Shown one piece after another: positions 42,245 through 51,410 of a stretch of 64,000 nt of DNA. The stretch is from NCBI GenBank assembly GCA_021166725.1, contig JAJPES010000063.1, forward strand, positions 43,330-107,329. The letters are read 5' to 3'. This DNA is from Burkholderiaceae bacterium. GTDB lineage: Bacteria > Pseudomonadota > Gammaproteobacteria > Burkholderiales > Burkholderiaceae_E. Positions within the stretch are counted from its first letter, which is position 1, and each line of letters starts with the position of its first letter. Under the pieces are notes generated by a model that was given only the letters and a program-made list of their open reading frames with translations, was not told the origin of the DNA and searched no databases. The position numbers and the translations under genes were made by a program.

Positions 42245-43378
42245 TCAGACGCCCGAAGCGCTCTTGTCGTTCCGCGCTTTTGCCCGCGACCCGTACCGCC
42301 CCGCGTACACCCACGTGAACTCCGCGCCGAGCAGGAAGATCTGCGCCGAGTAGTAGACCCACACCATCACGACCACGATCGAGCCCGCGGCGCCGAAGCC
42401 CGAGCCGACGCCGCTGGTGCCGATGTACAGGCCGATCGCCCACTTGCCGATCGTGAACAGCAGCGCGGTGACGGTCGAGCCGAGCAGCACGTCGCGCCAG
42501 GCGATGTCCACGCTGGGCATCAGCTTGTAGATCAGCGTGAACATCGCCGTGAGCAGTCCGAAGCTCACGGCGATGTTGATGACCTGGGCGAGCCATTCCC
42601 AGCCGCCGAACACCGGCGCCCACCATTTGCCCAGCGCGGAGATCGCTGCGCTGGCGACCAGCGAAACGATCAGCAGGAATCCGAGCGCCAGGATCAGGCC
42701 GAACGAGAGCAGGCGGGTGCGCACGAGGTTCCAGATGCCGCCCGACTTCTGCTGCTGGGGCCTGCGCCAGATGCGATCGAGATCGCTCTGCAGTTCGCCG
42801 AAGACCGTGGTGGCGCCAACGATGAGCAGCACGATGCCGATCCCCGTGCCCAGCGGTCCCTTGCCGCTGACCTGGACGCTGGCGAGCAGGTTCTCGACGG
42901 CGGCTGCGCCGTCGCTGCCGAGCATTCCCTGCAGCTGCCCGAACAGTTCGCCGCGGGCGGCTTCGCCGCCGAACACGAGTCCGGCGATCGACAGCACGAT
43001 CAACAGCAGCGGCGCGAGCGAGAACAGCGTGTAGTACGACAGCGCCGCGCCCATGCTCGGCGCGTAGTCCTCGATCCACGACGAGACCGTGTCGACCAGC
43101 AGGCGGTAGAAGCCGCGCAGTCCGCGCGGTGGGGCCGATGCAGCCTGCTCGCGGGTCAGCGCGGCGCGATGCGCCTGCCGGTTGCGCCGCTGTCGCTTCG
43201 ATTCGCCCGGAATCGCCACGCCGCCGAGCGCGACGCCGGCGGCCCGCGCAACGCGCCCGAGCGGCACCGGTTCGTCGGGCGGGGACCTCCACAGCCGTGC
43301 GGCGGCGAAAGCGGCCCCGAAGGCGGTGGCTGCGGCAGCGAGGGTGGGGGCGATCGAGGGCAGGACGTTTCTCGGCAC
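42245..43378 (-). CDS. YihY/BrkB-family inner-membrane protein
   Basis: A 377-residue protein with a variable N-terminus and about six membrane helices. Family blocks are SSWIEDYAPSMGAALSYYTLFSLAPLLLIVLSIAGLVFG near residue 105, GATTVFGELQSDLDRIW near 190, YKLMPSVDIAWRDVLLGSTVTALLFTIGKWAIGLYI near 270 and GSIVVVMVWVYYSAQIFLLGAEFTWVYA near 330. The GTG start at 43378 has GGAG upstream; the longer ORF overlaps the glycosyltransferase end. Members were once misannotated as RNase BN; the true function is unknown but envelope-related. It ends the leftward glycan gene run. Confidence 0.9.
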   Translation of the reverse strand: MPRNVLPSIAPTLAAAATAFGAAFAAARLWRSPPDEPVPLGRVARAAGVALGGVAIPGESKRQRRNRQAHRAALTREQAASAPPRGLRGFYRLLVDTVSSWIEDYAPSMGAALSYYTLFSLAPLLLIVLSIAGLVFGGEAARGELFGQLQGMLGSDGAAAVENLLASVQVSGKGPLGTGIGIVLLIVGATTVFGELQSDLDRIWRRPQQQKSGGIWNLVRTRLLSFGLILALGFLLIVSLVASAAISALGKWWAPVFGGWEWLAQVINIAVSFGLLTAMFTLIYKLMPSVDIAWRDVLLGSTVTALLFTIGKWAIGLYIGTSGVGSGFGAAGSIVVVMVWVYYSAQIFLLGAEFTWVYAGRYGSRAKARNDKSASGV

Positions 43379-43400
43379 GGCGGAGCTCCGTTCGTTGCGT

Positions 43401-44549
43401 TCAACTGCTCGTGATGTCTGCGCCCAGCGGGCTGACGCGGCCTGCGCTGCGCGGTGCGGACAGGCGCGCGAGCAGTTGTGCGATCTGCGCGACGCTGTCG
43501 TCGAGGTCGAAGCGCTGCAGCGCGAGGGCGCGCGCGGCTTCCGACATGCGCTCACGCTTTCGCGGCGATGCGAGCAGTTCGACGACCGCGTCGGCCGCGC
43601 TTCGACAGTCGCAATATCCGGCGAGGAAGCCGGTGGATCCGTGCACGACGAGATCGGGCACGCCGCCGACGCGCGTGGCGACGATCGGCACGCCGCAGGC
43701 CATTCCTTCCATCAGCGCCAGCGGCATCGCCTCCGAACGCGAGGTGGAAACGAGCAGGTCGAGTTCGCCGTAGATCTGCGCGAGGTCGTCGCGCAATCCG
43801 GCCAGGTGCACCCGCGTGCGCAGGTCTTCCTCGTCGATGCGAGCGAGCAGTTCGTCGCGCATCGGGCCGTCGCCGATCAGCACGAAATGCGCGTCGGGCG
43901 CCGCCCGGCACGCCAGTTCGGCGACGCGCACGAACAGGTCCGGCCCTTTCTCCGGCGAGAGGCGGCCGACGAAGCCGACGAGGGGCGCGGACGCATCGAC
44001 GCCGATTGCGTCGCGCAGTACGTGCGGTCGTTGCGCCGATGGGCGGAACCGCTTCGTATCGACGCCGTTCGGAATGCAGCAGATGCGATCGGCGTCGACA
44101 CCGACGCCGAGCGCCTCGTAGTACGTCTGGCGGCACACCGTGTGGATATGGGAGCCGGTGCAACGGTGCACTTCGAGATCCTGCGGCGTCATCCGCAGGC
44201 CGTGGATCGTGGTGACGATCGGCTTGCCGGACAGGCGCGCCGCCAATGCGGCGAGCATGTGCGCGTTCGGCAGATGCGCGTGCAGCACGTCCACGCTCGC
44301 CGCCTGCACGAGCGCGCAGGTCACCTGCAGCGCGGCCCACGAAGGATCGTCGGGCGGCATCGAGACGACCATCGTGTCGATGTCGAGCGCGCGCAGGCGT
44401 TCGGTGATCGAGCTCTCGAACGGGCAGAGCGCGGTGACCGTGAAGCGTTCGCGCGGCAGCCGTTCGAGGAGCCGCAGCACCCAGGTCTCCATGCCGCCGA
44501 CGATCGCGTTGCCGAGGACCTCGAGCACGTGAATGCGCTTGTCGGCCAT
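43401..44549 (-). CDS. Glycosyltransferase family 4 (GT-B fold)
   Basis: A 382-residue retaining-type glycosyltransferase: VLEVLGNAIVGGMETWVLRLLERLP at the N-terminus, VDVLHAHLPNAHMLAALAARL, a nucleotide-sugar half with VGFVGRLSPEKGPDLFVRVAEL near 195, and the E-x7-E block SEAMPLALMEGMACGVPIVATRVGGVPDLV near 290. The G-G-M-E-T opening is typical of GT4 enzymes building surface polysaccharides. It overlaps the amidohydrolase stop by one base. It has no signal peptide and probably works on a lipid-linked glycan at the cytoplasmic membrane face. Confidence 0.92.
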   Translation of the reverse strand: MADKRIHVLEVLGNAIVGGMETWVLRLLERLPRERFTVTALCPFESSITERLRALDIDTMVVSMPPDDPSWAALQVTCALVQAASVDVLHAHLPNAHMLAALAARLSGKPIVTTIHGLRMTPQDLEVHRCTGSHIHTVCRQTYYEALGVGVDADRICCIPNGVDTKRFRPSAQRPHVLRDAIGVDASAPLVGFVGRLSPEKGPDLFVRVAELACRAAPDAHFVLIGDGPMRDELLARIDEEDLRTRVHLAGLRDDLAQIYGELDLLVSTSRSEAMPLALMEGMACGVPIVATRVGGVPDLVVHGSTGFLAGYCDCRSAADAVVELLASPRKRERMSEAARALALQRFDLDDSVAQIAQLLARLSAPRSAGRVSPLGADITSS

Positions 44550-45400
44550 CAGCAGCACCTCGGGCGAAGCGCCGGTCCGGGCGCCGACTCGCGCGCTTCG
44601 ATGCCGAGCCAGGCGGCCGCGGTTCCGCTCCAGATGCGCTCGCGCGCATCGGGCTGCACGTCGATCTCGTCGAGCAGGTCCTGCACCCAGCCGAGCCGCT
44701 CGGCGATGTGGCTGCCGCTGCAAGGCAGGAAGCAGTCGCTGCCGAACTGCAGCAGTTCGGCGCCGAGCACTTCGAGCGCGAGTTCGAGTGCCCGTCTTCG
44801 GTACGGCGGCGGCGGGCCGAAGGAGATGTCGAAGCGGAACGCGCATTCGTCGGGCGCGACGCCGTTGATGCGGTCGATGACGCCGACGGCGATCGCTTCG
44901 TCGGTCCACGGCCATCCGAGGTGCGCGAGAGTGACGCGCGCGCCCGGATGATCGCGCAGCGCTTCGAAGAACGCCGGTCGGCAGAAGCGCCCCGAGCGTC
45001 CGTCGATGAAGATCCCGCTGTGGAAGAGCATCGGCAGCTTCAGTTCCGCCGCGACGGCGAAGGTGGGCTGCACGCGTTCGTCGTGCGGATACCAGCCGGT
45101 GGGCACCATCTTCACGCCGTCGAGCTGCCACGATTCGATCGCGCGCTGAAGCAGTTGCGGGGCGCGTTCGTCGCGCGGATCGACGACCGCCAGGCCGCTG
45201 AGCCGGTCGCGGTGGCCGCGCACCAGGTCGGCGAGATGCCGGTTGCCGCGTTCGAGCGATTCGAAGTCGTCGAGCGAGTAGCCGTCGCCGAGGAAGGGCG
45301 CGAGCAGCACGCCGCGATCGACGCCGGCGTCGTCGAGCGAGCGCAGGACGTCGTCGGCGCGTTCGCGTCCGGTGCAGTGCAGGTGGGCGTCTATGATCAT
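44549..45400 (-). CDS. Amidohydrolase-family (PF04909-type) metal-dependent hydrolase
   Basis: A 283-residue TIM-barrel hydrolase. MIIDAHLHCTGRERADDVL opens with the D-x-H-x-H metal site, followed by GVLLAPFLGDGYS, LPMLFHSGIFIDG with a His ligand, VTLAHLGWPW with another, and LLQFGSDCFLPCSGSHIAERLGW with the catalytic Asp. Members hydrolyse or decarboxylate cyclic and aromatic substrates. Placement inside a glycan cluster is odd, and its substrate is unknown. The start at 45400, 14 bases after the fusion gene stop, is the first ATG that preserves the metal motif. Confidence 0.88.
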   Translation of the reverse strand: MIIDAHLHCTGRERADDVLRSLDDAGVDRGVLLAPFLGDGYSLDDFESLERGNRHLADLVRGHRDRLSGLAVVDPRDERAPQLLQRAIESWQLDGVKMVPTGWYPHDERVQPTFAVAAELKLPMLFHSGIFIDGRSGRFCRPAFFEALRDHPGARVTLAHLGWPWTDEAIAVGVIDRINGVAPDECAFRFDISFGPPPPYRRRALELALEVLGAELLQFGSDCFLPCSGSHIAERLGWVQDLLDEIDVQPDARERIWSGTAAAWLGIEARESAPGPALRPRCC

Positions 45401-45414
45401 CGCGTCGGCCTCTG

Positions 45415-48400
45415 TCAGGCTGATGCGGTACGCAGCCGGCGCGCGTCGGCGGCCAGCGCCTGTTCGCCGGCGCGACGTCCGGCGATGAACGCGTGATCCG
45501 AGTTGTAGTACTCCCACTCGCTGTAACGGCCGGCGAGGATCACGCCGAACTGCGCGAACCAGTCGCGGATCGTTTGCACGTTGGCGGCGCGCGCGTGGTC
45601 GTAGACGACGTACGCATACGGCATGTCGATCTGGTTGGCGACGAGCACCGGGTCGTCGGCGCCGACGATGCCCACTCGCCTGCAGTCGTCGACGACGCGC
45701 TCGACGAGCGCAGCGCCGTCGCAGGGCAGCGGCTTGTGCTCGCTGTACGAGATCTCGCAGATCAGGCCGAAGCCGCCGGGCGGATTGTTGTGCGGGCTCG
45801 CGTTGCCCTGCAGGAAGATGCGGTGGAAGACCGTTTCTTCCGGGTAGTAGATCCAGTGCTTGTCGGACAGCCGCTCGCGTCCGATGCCTAGGTTCACGCA
45901 GCGCACCGAAACGTGGCGCAGCGCGGCGGCTGCCGTGCGCACCGTCTCCGGGGCTTCGTCGCCGCAGGCGGCAACGAGTTGCGGCAGCGGCATCGTGCTG
46001 ACCAGCGACTCGAAGGCCACCGAGCGGCCGTCGTCCAGCCGCACCGTGCGCGAGCGCGGAGAAACGTGCAGCACGTTGGTCTCCAGCGCGAGCTCGCAGC
46101 GCAAGCGCGGTACGAAGGCGTCCATCAGTGCCTGGAAGCCGCCGCGCAGCGGATAGCCGAAGCGCGCGTTCGGGCCCATCGGCGCCGGCGTCGGCACGAG
46201 CGCGCCGCGGATCATCTGTGCGAGGTCGGGCAGCGGGACGCGCCCGCCGAGCCACGAGGTCTCGATCTCGTCGAGCGGGACCGCCCACAGTTTCTCGTTG
46301 TACGGAACGGCGAAGTGCTTCGCGATGCCGGCACCCCAGACGCGGTGGATGAATTCGAGGAAGTTCGCCGGTGGCGACGCGGCGTGCGCCGGCGCATCGC
46401 CGTCGATCGAGCCGAAGCGTGCCTCGATGGCGCCGATCAGGCATTCCTCGAGCACCTGCGGCGGCAGTCCGTGCAGCGAGCCCTGGAACGGATAGCGCGT
46501 GTGCACGCCCTTGCTCCAGATCCACGCTTCGCGGTTCTGCCAGTGCAGGTTCTCGCCGAGCAGCAGGTCGTAGAGTTCGAGCACGTACGGGTCGTTCGAG
46601 AACATGATGTGGCCGGCACAGTCGAAGACGAAGCCGCCGTCCTCGATCGAGCGGCACCAGCCGCCGACGCGCTTGCCGCGCTCGACCAGCAGCACGTCGG
46701 TCTCGCCGGCCAGGCCGAGGTGGTAGGCCGCCGACAGACCGGTGGGGCCGGCGCCGATCACGAGGTGGCGAACGTCGCGCTGCGCCCGCCTTGCCGGCGC
46801 GCGCTGGGCGGCGGCGAGCGGCTCGGCGTCGAGTGCTTCGTCCTGGTTTACCAGGCCGGCGAGCTCGCGCATCGCCACCGGCGTCGTCCCTCTCGCCAGG
46901 TGGCCCTGCAGCAGCTCGTCGATCCGTTCGACGCAGCGATCCCAAGAGCACTGCGCGACGTGGGCCGCCATCCGCTGTTCGCGCGCGCTGCGCGCCGCGG
47001 GCGCTTCGTCGAGCAGCGCTTCGCAGGCGCGAACGAAGCCGTCGGCGTCGTCGGCGAGCGCGACGACATCTCCGTACAGCGTGGCGACATCCTTGACCGC
47101 GGTGCTGACGATCGGCTTGCCCGCGGCCATGTACTCGAGCGTCTTCGTGGGACTGATGAAGCGCGTCGCCGCGTTGGCGGCGAAGGGCAGCAGGCACAGA
47201 TCCCAGTCGGCGAGCAGGAACGGCAGTCGCGCGTACGACTGCATGCCCAGCCAGTGCAGGTTCGGTCGCCGCGGCAGCGAAGCGGGGTCGATCTTCGCCG
47301 TCGGACCGACCATGACGATCTGCCATTCGGCATGGGCATCGGCCAGCCGTGCGACCAGTTCGCGGTCGAGGCGCTCGTCGACGACGCCGAAGAAGCCCAG
47401 GCGTGGATGCGCAATGTCCCGCTGCAGTTCGGCGGCGTCGCGTGCTTCCTCCGACTCGAAGGCCTCCGGTGGCGGTGCGAAGTGCAGCGCCTCGACGGCG
47501 CTGGGCATGCAGTGCACCTCGCTGCGATGCGCGCAGCGGGCTTCGTGCAGCGACGGTCCGCCGGTGAAGACGAGGTCGGCCGCCTTCAACAGCGCCGCTT
47601 CGCGCTGGCCGAGCTGGCGCGGCGCGGCGGCAAAGGCGGACAACTCGTCCATGCAGTCGTAGACGAGTGCGCGCGGACGCATCGAGCCGAGCAGCGGCAC
47701 TGCCATCGGCGTGAAGCACCAGACGAGGTAGTCGTCGATGCCGTGCTCGCCCAGGTAGCCGGCGAGCAGCGAGCGCAGCATCGGCAGCTGGTCGTCGTGA
47801 AAGCCGGCTGCGGCCAGCGGCGTGTGCGCACGCAGCACCTGCACGCCGGGGCCGCCGGCGTGCGTCTCGAGCCGGGGCTCGCCGTCGCTGCGCACCGGCT
47901 CTTCGACGAACAGCACCGGGTAGCGCCGCGCGAGGCGCGACATCAGGTGCTGCGGACGCTGGCGCACGAAGTTCCAGCGCAGGTGGGAGAAGACGATCAG
48001 GTGCGGCATGTTGCTTTCCGTGGATTGTTTCCGGGGCAGCAGCGCCTGCCAGCTTCGCAGCCGTTCGGCGCATTCGAGGTTCAGCAGTCGCGATCCGTCG
48101 GGACGATCGCCGAAGCGGCGCTCCCGGCGAACGACGTCCCACAGGCCGCTGTCGTGCCAGTGGTTTTCGTCGTCCCAGTCACTGCGGTTGACCAGCGGGT
48201 ACAGGCTCAGCCCGTGCACCGGCACGCCCCGATCGAGCGCGCGGGCGACCTCGGCGGCGACGTCGTCGAGCCATTGCGCGCGTCCTGCGCCGAAGTGACC
48301 GGTCTCGGCAACGATCAACGGACGTCCGTAGCGTTTCCAGGCAGTCGCCAGCAGCGTCGAGAATTGCGCGCGCCGCGGGTCGCGCTCGCTCCACGACAGC

Positions 48401-49281
48401 CGCTTTTCGGAGACGATTTCCCATTGGCTCGAGTGATAGTGGTTCGCGCCGAGCCAGTCGACGGCACCGGGCGAGCCACCGAGCTCCGGGGCTTCGCGCC
48501 CGCAGAGCATGTCCCACGCCTGCCACTGGTACGAGTCGATCTCGCGCGCCAGCGCGTCGAGCGCGGCCTGCCGTTGCGGGTCGGCGGTGACGGGAGCCGC
48601 GACGTGGATCAGCGGTTCGACGTGCAGGAAGCGCACTTCTGAATCCAGTGCGCGGATTTCCTCGATTGCGCGCAGTGCCGCGCGCACGAGACGGCGCTTG
48701 ACGAGATAGCCGCTCTCGCGGCTGCTCTCGTCGCCGGAGGTGCTGGCGCAGTACGGATGCAACAGCCGGGACTCGCAGGCTGCCCAGGCGAGGAATCCGA
48801 TCTCGTTGATCGGGGTGACGAAGGCGCCGCGTTCATCGTGAGCGACCAGTTCCCGGGCAGCGGCGCCGGCGAAGCGTGCGAAACGTTCGATGAGCGTGTC
48901 GTCGAGCAGGCTGACGTCGTCGGGGGTGCCGTAGTGCATCAGCGTCCACAGCACCTGGATGCCGTGGCGCCGGGCGGCGGAGCGGATGGCGTGCAGCCGA
49001 CGCCAGTCGAAGTGTCCTGGCTGCGGTTCCGAGACGCGCCACCCGATGCTTTCGCGTACCGTTCGAATGCCGAGTCGAGCGGCGGCGGCGTAGTCCTCGT
49101 CGATCCGTTCGAGATGGGCGTTCGTGCGCGCCATGTCGAGATCGACGCCGGACCCGTTGCGATGATCCGCACCTTCGTAGCCGCCCATCCAGAACGAGCG
49201 AAACGGCGCAGCCGCCGCACCGTGCGTCTCCGACAGGGCAGTCGGCACGTGCACGGCGCCGCGCCGAACCGGGTACTGCAT
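45415..49281 (-). CDS. Three-domain fusion: GH-A glycosidase-like, glycosyltransferase, UDP-galactopyranose-mutase-like flavoprotein
   Basis: No stop codon interrupts 1288 codons from the ATG at 49281, which has a GAGG site. Residues about 1-424 form a TIM barrel with TPINEIGFLAWAACES (acid/base Glu) and LIVAETGHFGAGR (nucleophile Glu). Residues about 425-800 form a GT-B transferase (HLIVFSHLRWNFVRQRPQHLMSRLA, PTKTLEYMAAGKPIVSTAV). Residues about 835-1288 form an FAD protein (RHLVIGAGPTGLSAAYHLG, RVGGWCRSIEDGGFVFDCAGHIMFSNDPY, YNEKLWA). An internal ATG at 48009 with GGAAAG upstream could start the latter two domains separately. It is part of the surface-glycan operon; the FAD domain may be a sugar mutase or related oxidoreductase. 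Confidence 0.85.
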   Translation of the reverse strand: MQYPVRRGAVHVPTALSETHGAAAAPFRSFWMGGYEGADHRNGSGVDLDMARTNAHLERIDEDYAAAARLGIRTVRESIGWRVSEPQPGHFDWRRLHAIRSAARRHGIQVLWTLMHYGTPDDVSLLDDTLIERFARFAGAAARELVAHDERGAFVTPINEIGFLAWAACESRLLHPYCASTSGDESSRESGYLVKRRLVRAALRAIEEIRALDSEVRFLHVEPLIHVAAPVTADPQRQAALDALAREIDSYQWQAWDMLCGREAPELGGSPGAVDWLGANHYHSSQWEIVSEKRLSWSERDPRRAQFSTLLATAWKRYGRPLIVAETGHFGAGRAQWLDDVAAEVARALDRGVPVHGLSLYPLVNRSDWDDENHWHDSGLWDVVRRERRFGDRPDGSRLLNLECAERLRSWQALLPRKQSTESNMPHLIVFSHLRWNFVRQRPQHLMSRLARRYPVLFVEEPVRSDGEPRLETHAGGPGVQVLRAHTPLAAAGFHDDQLPMLRSLLAGYLGEHGIDDYLVWCFTPMAVPLLGSMRPRALVYDCMDELSAFAAAPRQLGQREAALLKAADLVFTGGPSLHEARCAHRSEVHCMPSAVEALHFAPPPEAFESEEARDAAELQRDIAHPRLGFFGVVDERLDRELVARLADAHAEWQIVMVGPTAKIDPASLPRRPNLHWLGMQSYARLPFLLADWDLCLLPFAANAATRFISPTKTLEYMAAGKPIVSTAVKDVATLYGDVVALADDADGFVRACEALLDEAPAARSAREQRMAAHVAQCSWDRCVERIDELLQGHLARGTTPVAMRELAGLVNQDEALDAEPLAAAQRAPARRAQRDVRHLVIGAGPTGLSAAYHLGLAGETDVLLVERGKRVGGWCRSIEDGGFVFDCAGHIMFSNDPYVLELYDLLLGENLHWQNREAWIWSKGVHTRYPFQGSLHGLPPQVLEECLIGAIEARFGSIDGDAPAHAASPPANFLEFIHRVWGAGIAKHFAVPYNEKLWAVPLDEIETSWLGGRVPLPDLAQMIRGALVPTPAPMGPNARFGYPLRGGFQALMDAFVPRLRCELALETNVLHVSPRSRTVRLDDGRSVAFESLVSTMPLPQLVAACGDEAPETVRTAAAALRHVSVRCVNLGIGRERLSDKHWIYYPEETVFHRIFLQGNASPHNNPPGGFGLICEISYSEHKPLPCDGAALVERVVDDCRRVGIVGADDPVLVANQIDMPYAYVVYDHARAANVQTIRDWFAQFGVILAGRYSEWEYYNSDHAFIAGRRAGEQALAADARRLRTASA

Positions 49282-49351
49282 CGAAGCCTCGAAGGTTGCC
49301 GATGATGGAGCGGCGCAGCAATCGGCGTGCCGCTTCGCGTCGCGGCAGGCG

Positions 49352-50422
49352 TCAGATGGAAGTGCGGGTGTTGCGCGTGTTGTGTGAACGGACGCCGGAT
49401 GCGAGCGTCGAGCCGGCGGCACCGCCCAGCAGCAACCGGTCGAAATACTCGATCGTGCGCGCGAGGCCGGCGCGCAGCGATACGGCGGGCTGCCAGGCGA
49501 GTTCGTCGCGCGCGCGGGCGAGATCGGGGCGGCGCTGCGCCGGGTCGTCCACCGGCAAGGGTTCGAAGACGATCGGCGAAGCCGAGGCAGTGAGCTCGAG
49601 AACCAGGCGTGCGAGGTCGATCATCCGCGTTTCGTTCGCGTTGCCGATGTTGATCGGACCGGTCAACCGGGGAGGCGTGTCGGCCAGGCGCAGCAGCGCG
49701 GCGACCGTGTCGTCCACGTAGCAGAACGAGCGCGTCTGCGTGCCGTCGCCGTACAGCGTGATCGGCTCGCCGCACAGTGCCTGCACGATGAAGTTCGACA
49801 CGACCCGTCCGTCGTCCGGGTGCATGTTCGGGCCGTAGGTGTTGAAGATGCGGGCGATCTTGATCGGCGTTCCGTATTGCCGGTGAAAGTCCATGAACAG
49901 CGTCTCGGCGCAGCGCTTGCCTTCGTCGTAGCACGCGCGAGGGCCGATCGGGTTGACGTGTCCCCAGTACGCTTCGGTCTGCGGATGCACGGCAGGGTCG
50001 CCGTAGACCTCGCTGGTCGAGGCCTGCAGGATCGGCACCTGCAACCGGTGCGCGAGTTCCAGCAGGTGCAGCGCGCCCAGCACGTTGACCTTCGCCGTGT
50101 AGACCGGATCGACCTGGTAGTGCCGCGGCGACGCCGGACACGCGAAGTTCAGGATCAGGTCGCAGTCGAGCTGCAGCGGCTCGACGATGTCGTGCTCCAC
50201 GATCGTGAACCGCGGCCTGGAGGCGAGCGGCCGCACGTTCGCGCGCGATCCGGTGCGGAAATTGTCGACGCACAGCACGCAGTTGCCGGCTTCGAGCAGG
50301 CGCGCGCAGACGTGCGAGCCGATCAGTCCGGCGCCGCCGGCGACCAGAACCCGTCGGGTTCCCGACCCTCCCGACCTGGCCGCCGGCCGCGTTCGCCTCG
50401 TTCCTGCACTGTCGATTCGCAT
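49352..50422 (-). CDS. UDP-glucuronate decarboxylase (UDP-xylose synthase), extended SDR
   Basis: A 356-residue extended short-chain dehydrogenase. [24 protein letters not shown] binds NAD, and [82 protein letters not shown] with the Y-x-x-x-K catalytic pair, and [22 protein letters not shown] are diagnostic of UDP-glucuronate decarboxylase. It supplies UDP-xylose, implying xylose or a derivative in the exported glycan. The first 22 residues are a non-conserved Arg-rich lead. It is leftward, 19 bases after the GT2 gene. Confidence 0.92.
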   Translation of the reverse strand: MRIDSAGTRRTRPAARSGGSGTRRVLVAGGAGLIGSHVCARLLEAGNCVLCVDNFRTGSRANVRPLASRPRFTIVEHDIVEPLQLDCDLILNFACPASPRHYQVDPVYTAKVNVLGALHLLELAHRLQVPILQASTSEVYGDPAVHPQTEAYWGHVNPIGPRACYDEGKRCAETLFMDFHRQYGTPIKIARIFNTYGPNMHPDDGRVVSNFIVQALCGEPITLYGDGTQTRSFCYVDDTVAALLRLADTPPRLTGPINIGNANETRMIDLARLVLELTASASPIVFEPLPVDDPAQRRPDLARARDELAWQPAVSLRAGLARTIEYFDRLLLGGAAGSTLASGVRSHNTRNTRTSI

Positions 50423-50441
50423 GGTCGGCTCCGTTGGTCCG

Positions 50442-51410
50442 TCACAGGAAGAGCACGCGATGGCGAACCGACGCGACGCTTCGCCAGAACACCGAAGCGA
50501 GCGGGATCGCCGCCGACGTGATCGCCATCTCGGCCACGTGCCGTGGCGAGTGCGTGGTGCCGCGCAGTCGCTTCGAAGTGAGATACAGCGTGACGAGCAG
50601 CCACGGGACCAGCGCGACGAGCGCGCCGAGAGGCCGGCCGGTCGCCGTCGCGAGGATCGCCGCCAGTACCGAGGCGGCGGCCACGTAGTACTCGATCGGC
50701 GGCATGCGCCGGATGCGCTGCCGGTACAGGCGCGGGTGCTTGCGATAGAGCAGCGCGTCGAACACGACCTTGCGTTGCTGCGCCAGGCTCACTCCGAAAC
50801 CCGCCTCGCGCACCGGATGCACGACGAGTGCATCGGGCGCGCGCTCGATTCGGCAGCCGGCTTCGAGCAGCCGGAAATGCAGATCGGAGTCCTCGCGCCA
50901 GGCCGACGTGAAGCGCTCGTCGAAGCCGCCGATGCGTTCGAGCACGTCGCGTCGCACGAAGCAGTTCGCAGTGACGAACTCGGCGCGCGTGAGGCCGGCG
51001 GCGTCCTTCTCGTAATCGGTAGGGCGCTGCGGCAGCGGCATCTCGATGCGCCCGGTGACCGCGCTCGCGCCGGCGGCGAGGGCGTGCAGCCCTGCGAGCA
51101 GCCAGCGCCGGTCGGGAACCGTGTCGTCGTCGGTGAATGCGATGATCTCGCCGGATGCGGCCCGCCATCCGGCGTTGCGCGCGCCGGCAGCGCCCTGCGT
51201 CTCGCGCACCGGCACATAGCGCAAGGCGCAGCGGCCGCGTGCCTGCAGCCGGTCGACGAGCGTCTGCACCGCTTCCGCGGGCGCGTCGTCGGCGACGACG
51301 ATCTCGTACAGCGCGGGGTGCAACGTCTGCGCGAGCAGTGCGTCCAGACAGCGCGCGAGCAGCGCCGGCCGGCGAAAGGTGGGAACGACGACCGAGACGA
51401 GCACGCTCAC
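50442..51410 (-). CDS. Glycosyltransferase family 2 (GT-A fold) with C-terminal membrane segments
   Basis: A 322-residue inverting transferase from a GTG start: [80 protein letters not shown] with the D-x-D-type metal motif, and [31 protein letters not shown] with the E-D catalytic region. Two hydrophobic helices near residues 235-285 anchor it in the membrane. Its GTG overlaps the carbamoyltransferase stop (GTGA). The longer ORF upstream is rejected on that basis and on composition. Confidence 0.92.
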   Translation of the reverse strand: MSVLVSVVVPTFRRPALLARCLDALLAQTLHPALYEIVVADDAPAEAVQTLVDRLQARGRCALRYVPVRETQGAAGARNAGWRAASGEIIAFTDDDTVPDRRWLLAGLHALAAGASAVTGRIEMPLPQRPTDYEKDAAGLTRAEFVTANCFVRRDVLERIGGFDERFTSAWREDSDLHFRLLEAGCRIERAPDALVVHPVREAGFGVSLAQQRKVVFDALLYRKHPRLYRQRIRRMPPIEYYVAAASVLAAILATATGRPLGALVALVPWLLVTLYLTSKRLRGTTHSPRHVAEMAITSAAIPLASVFWRSVASVRHRVLFL

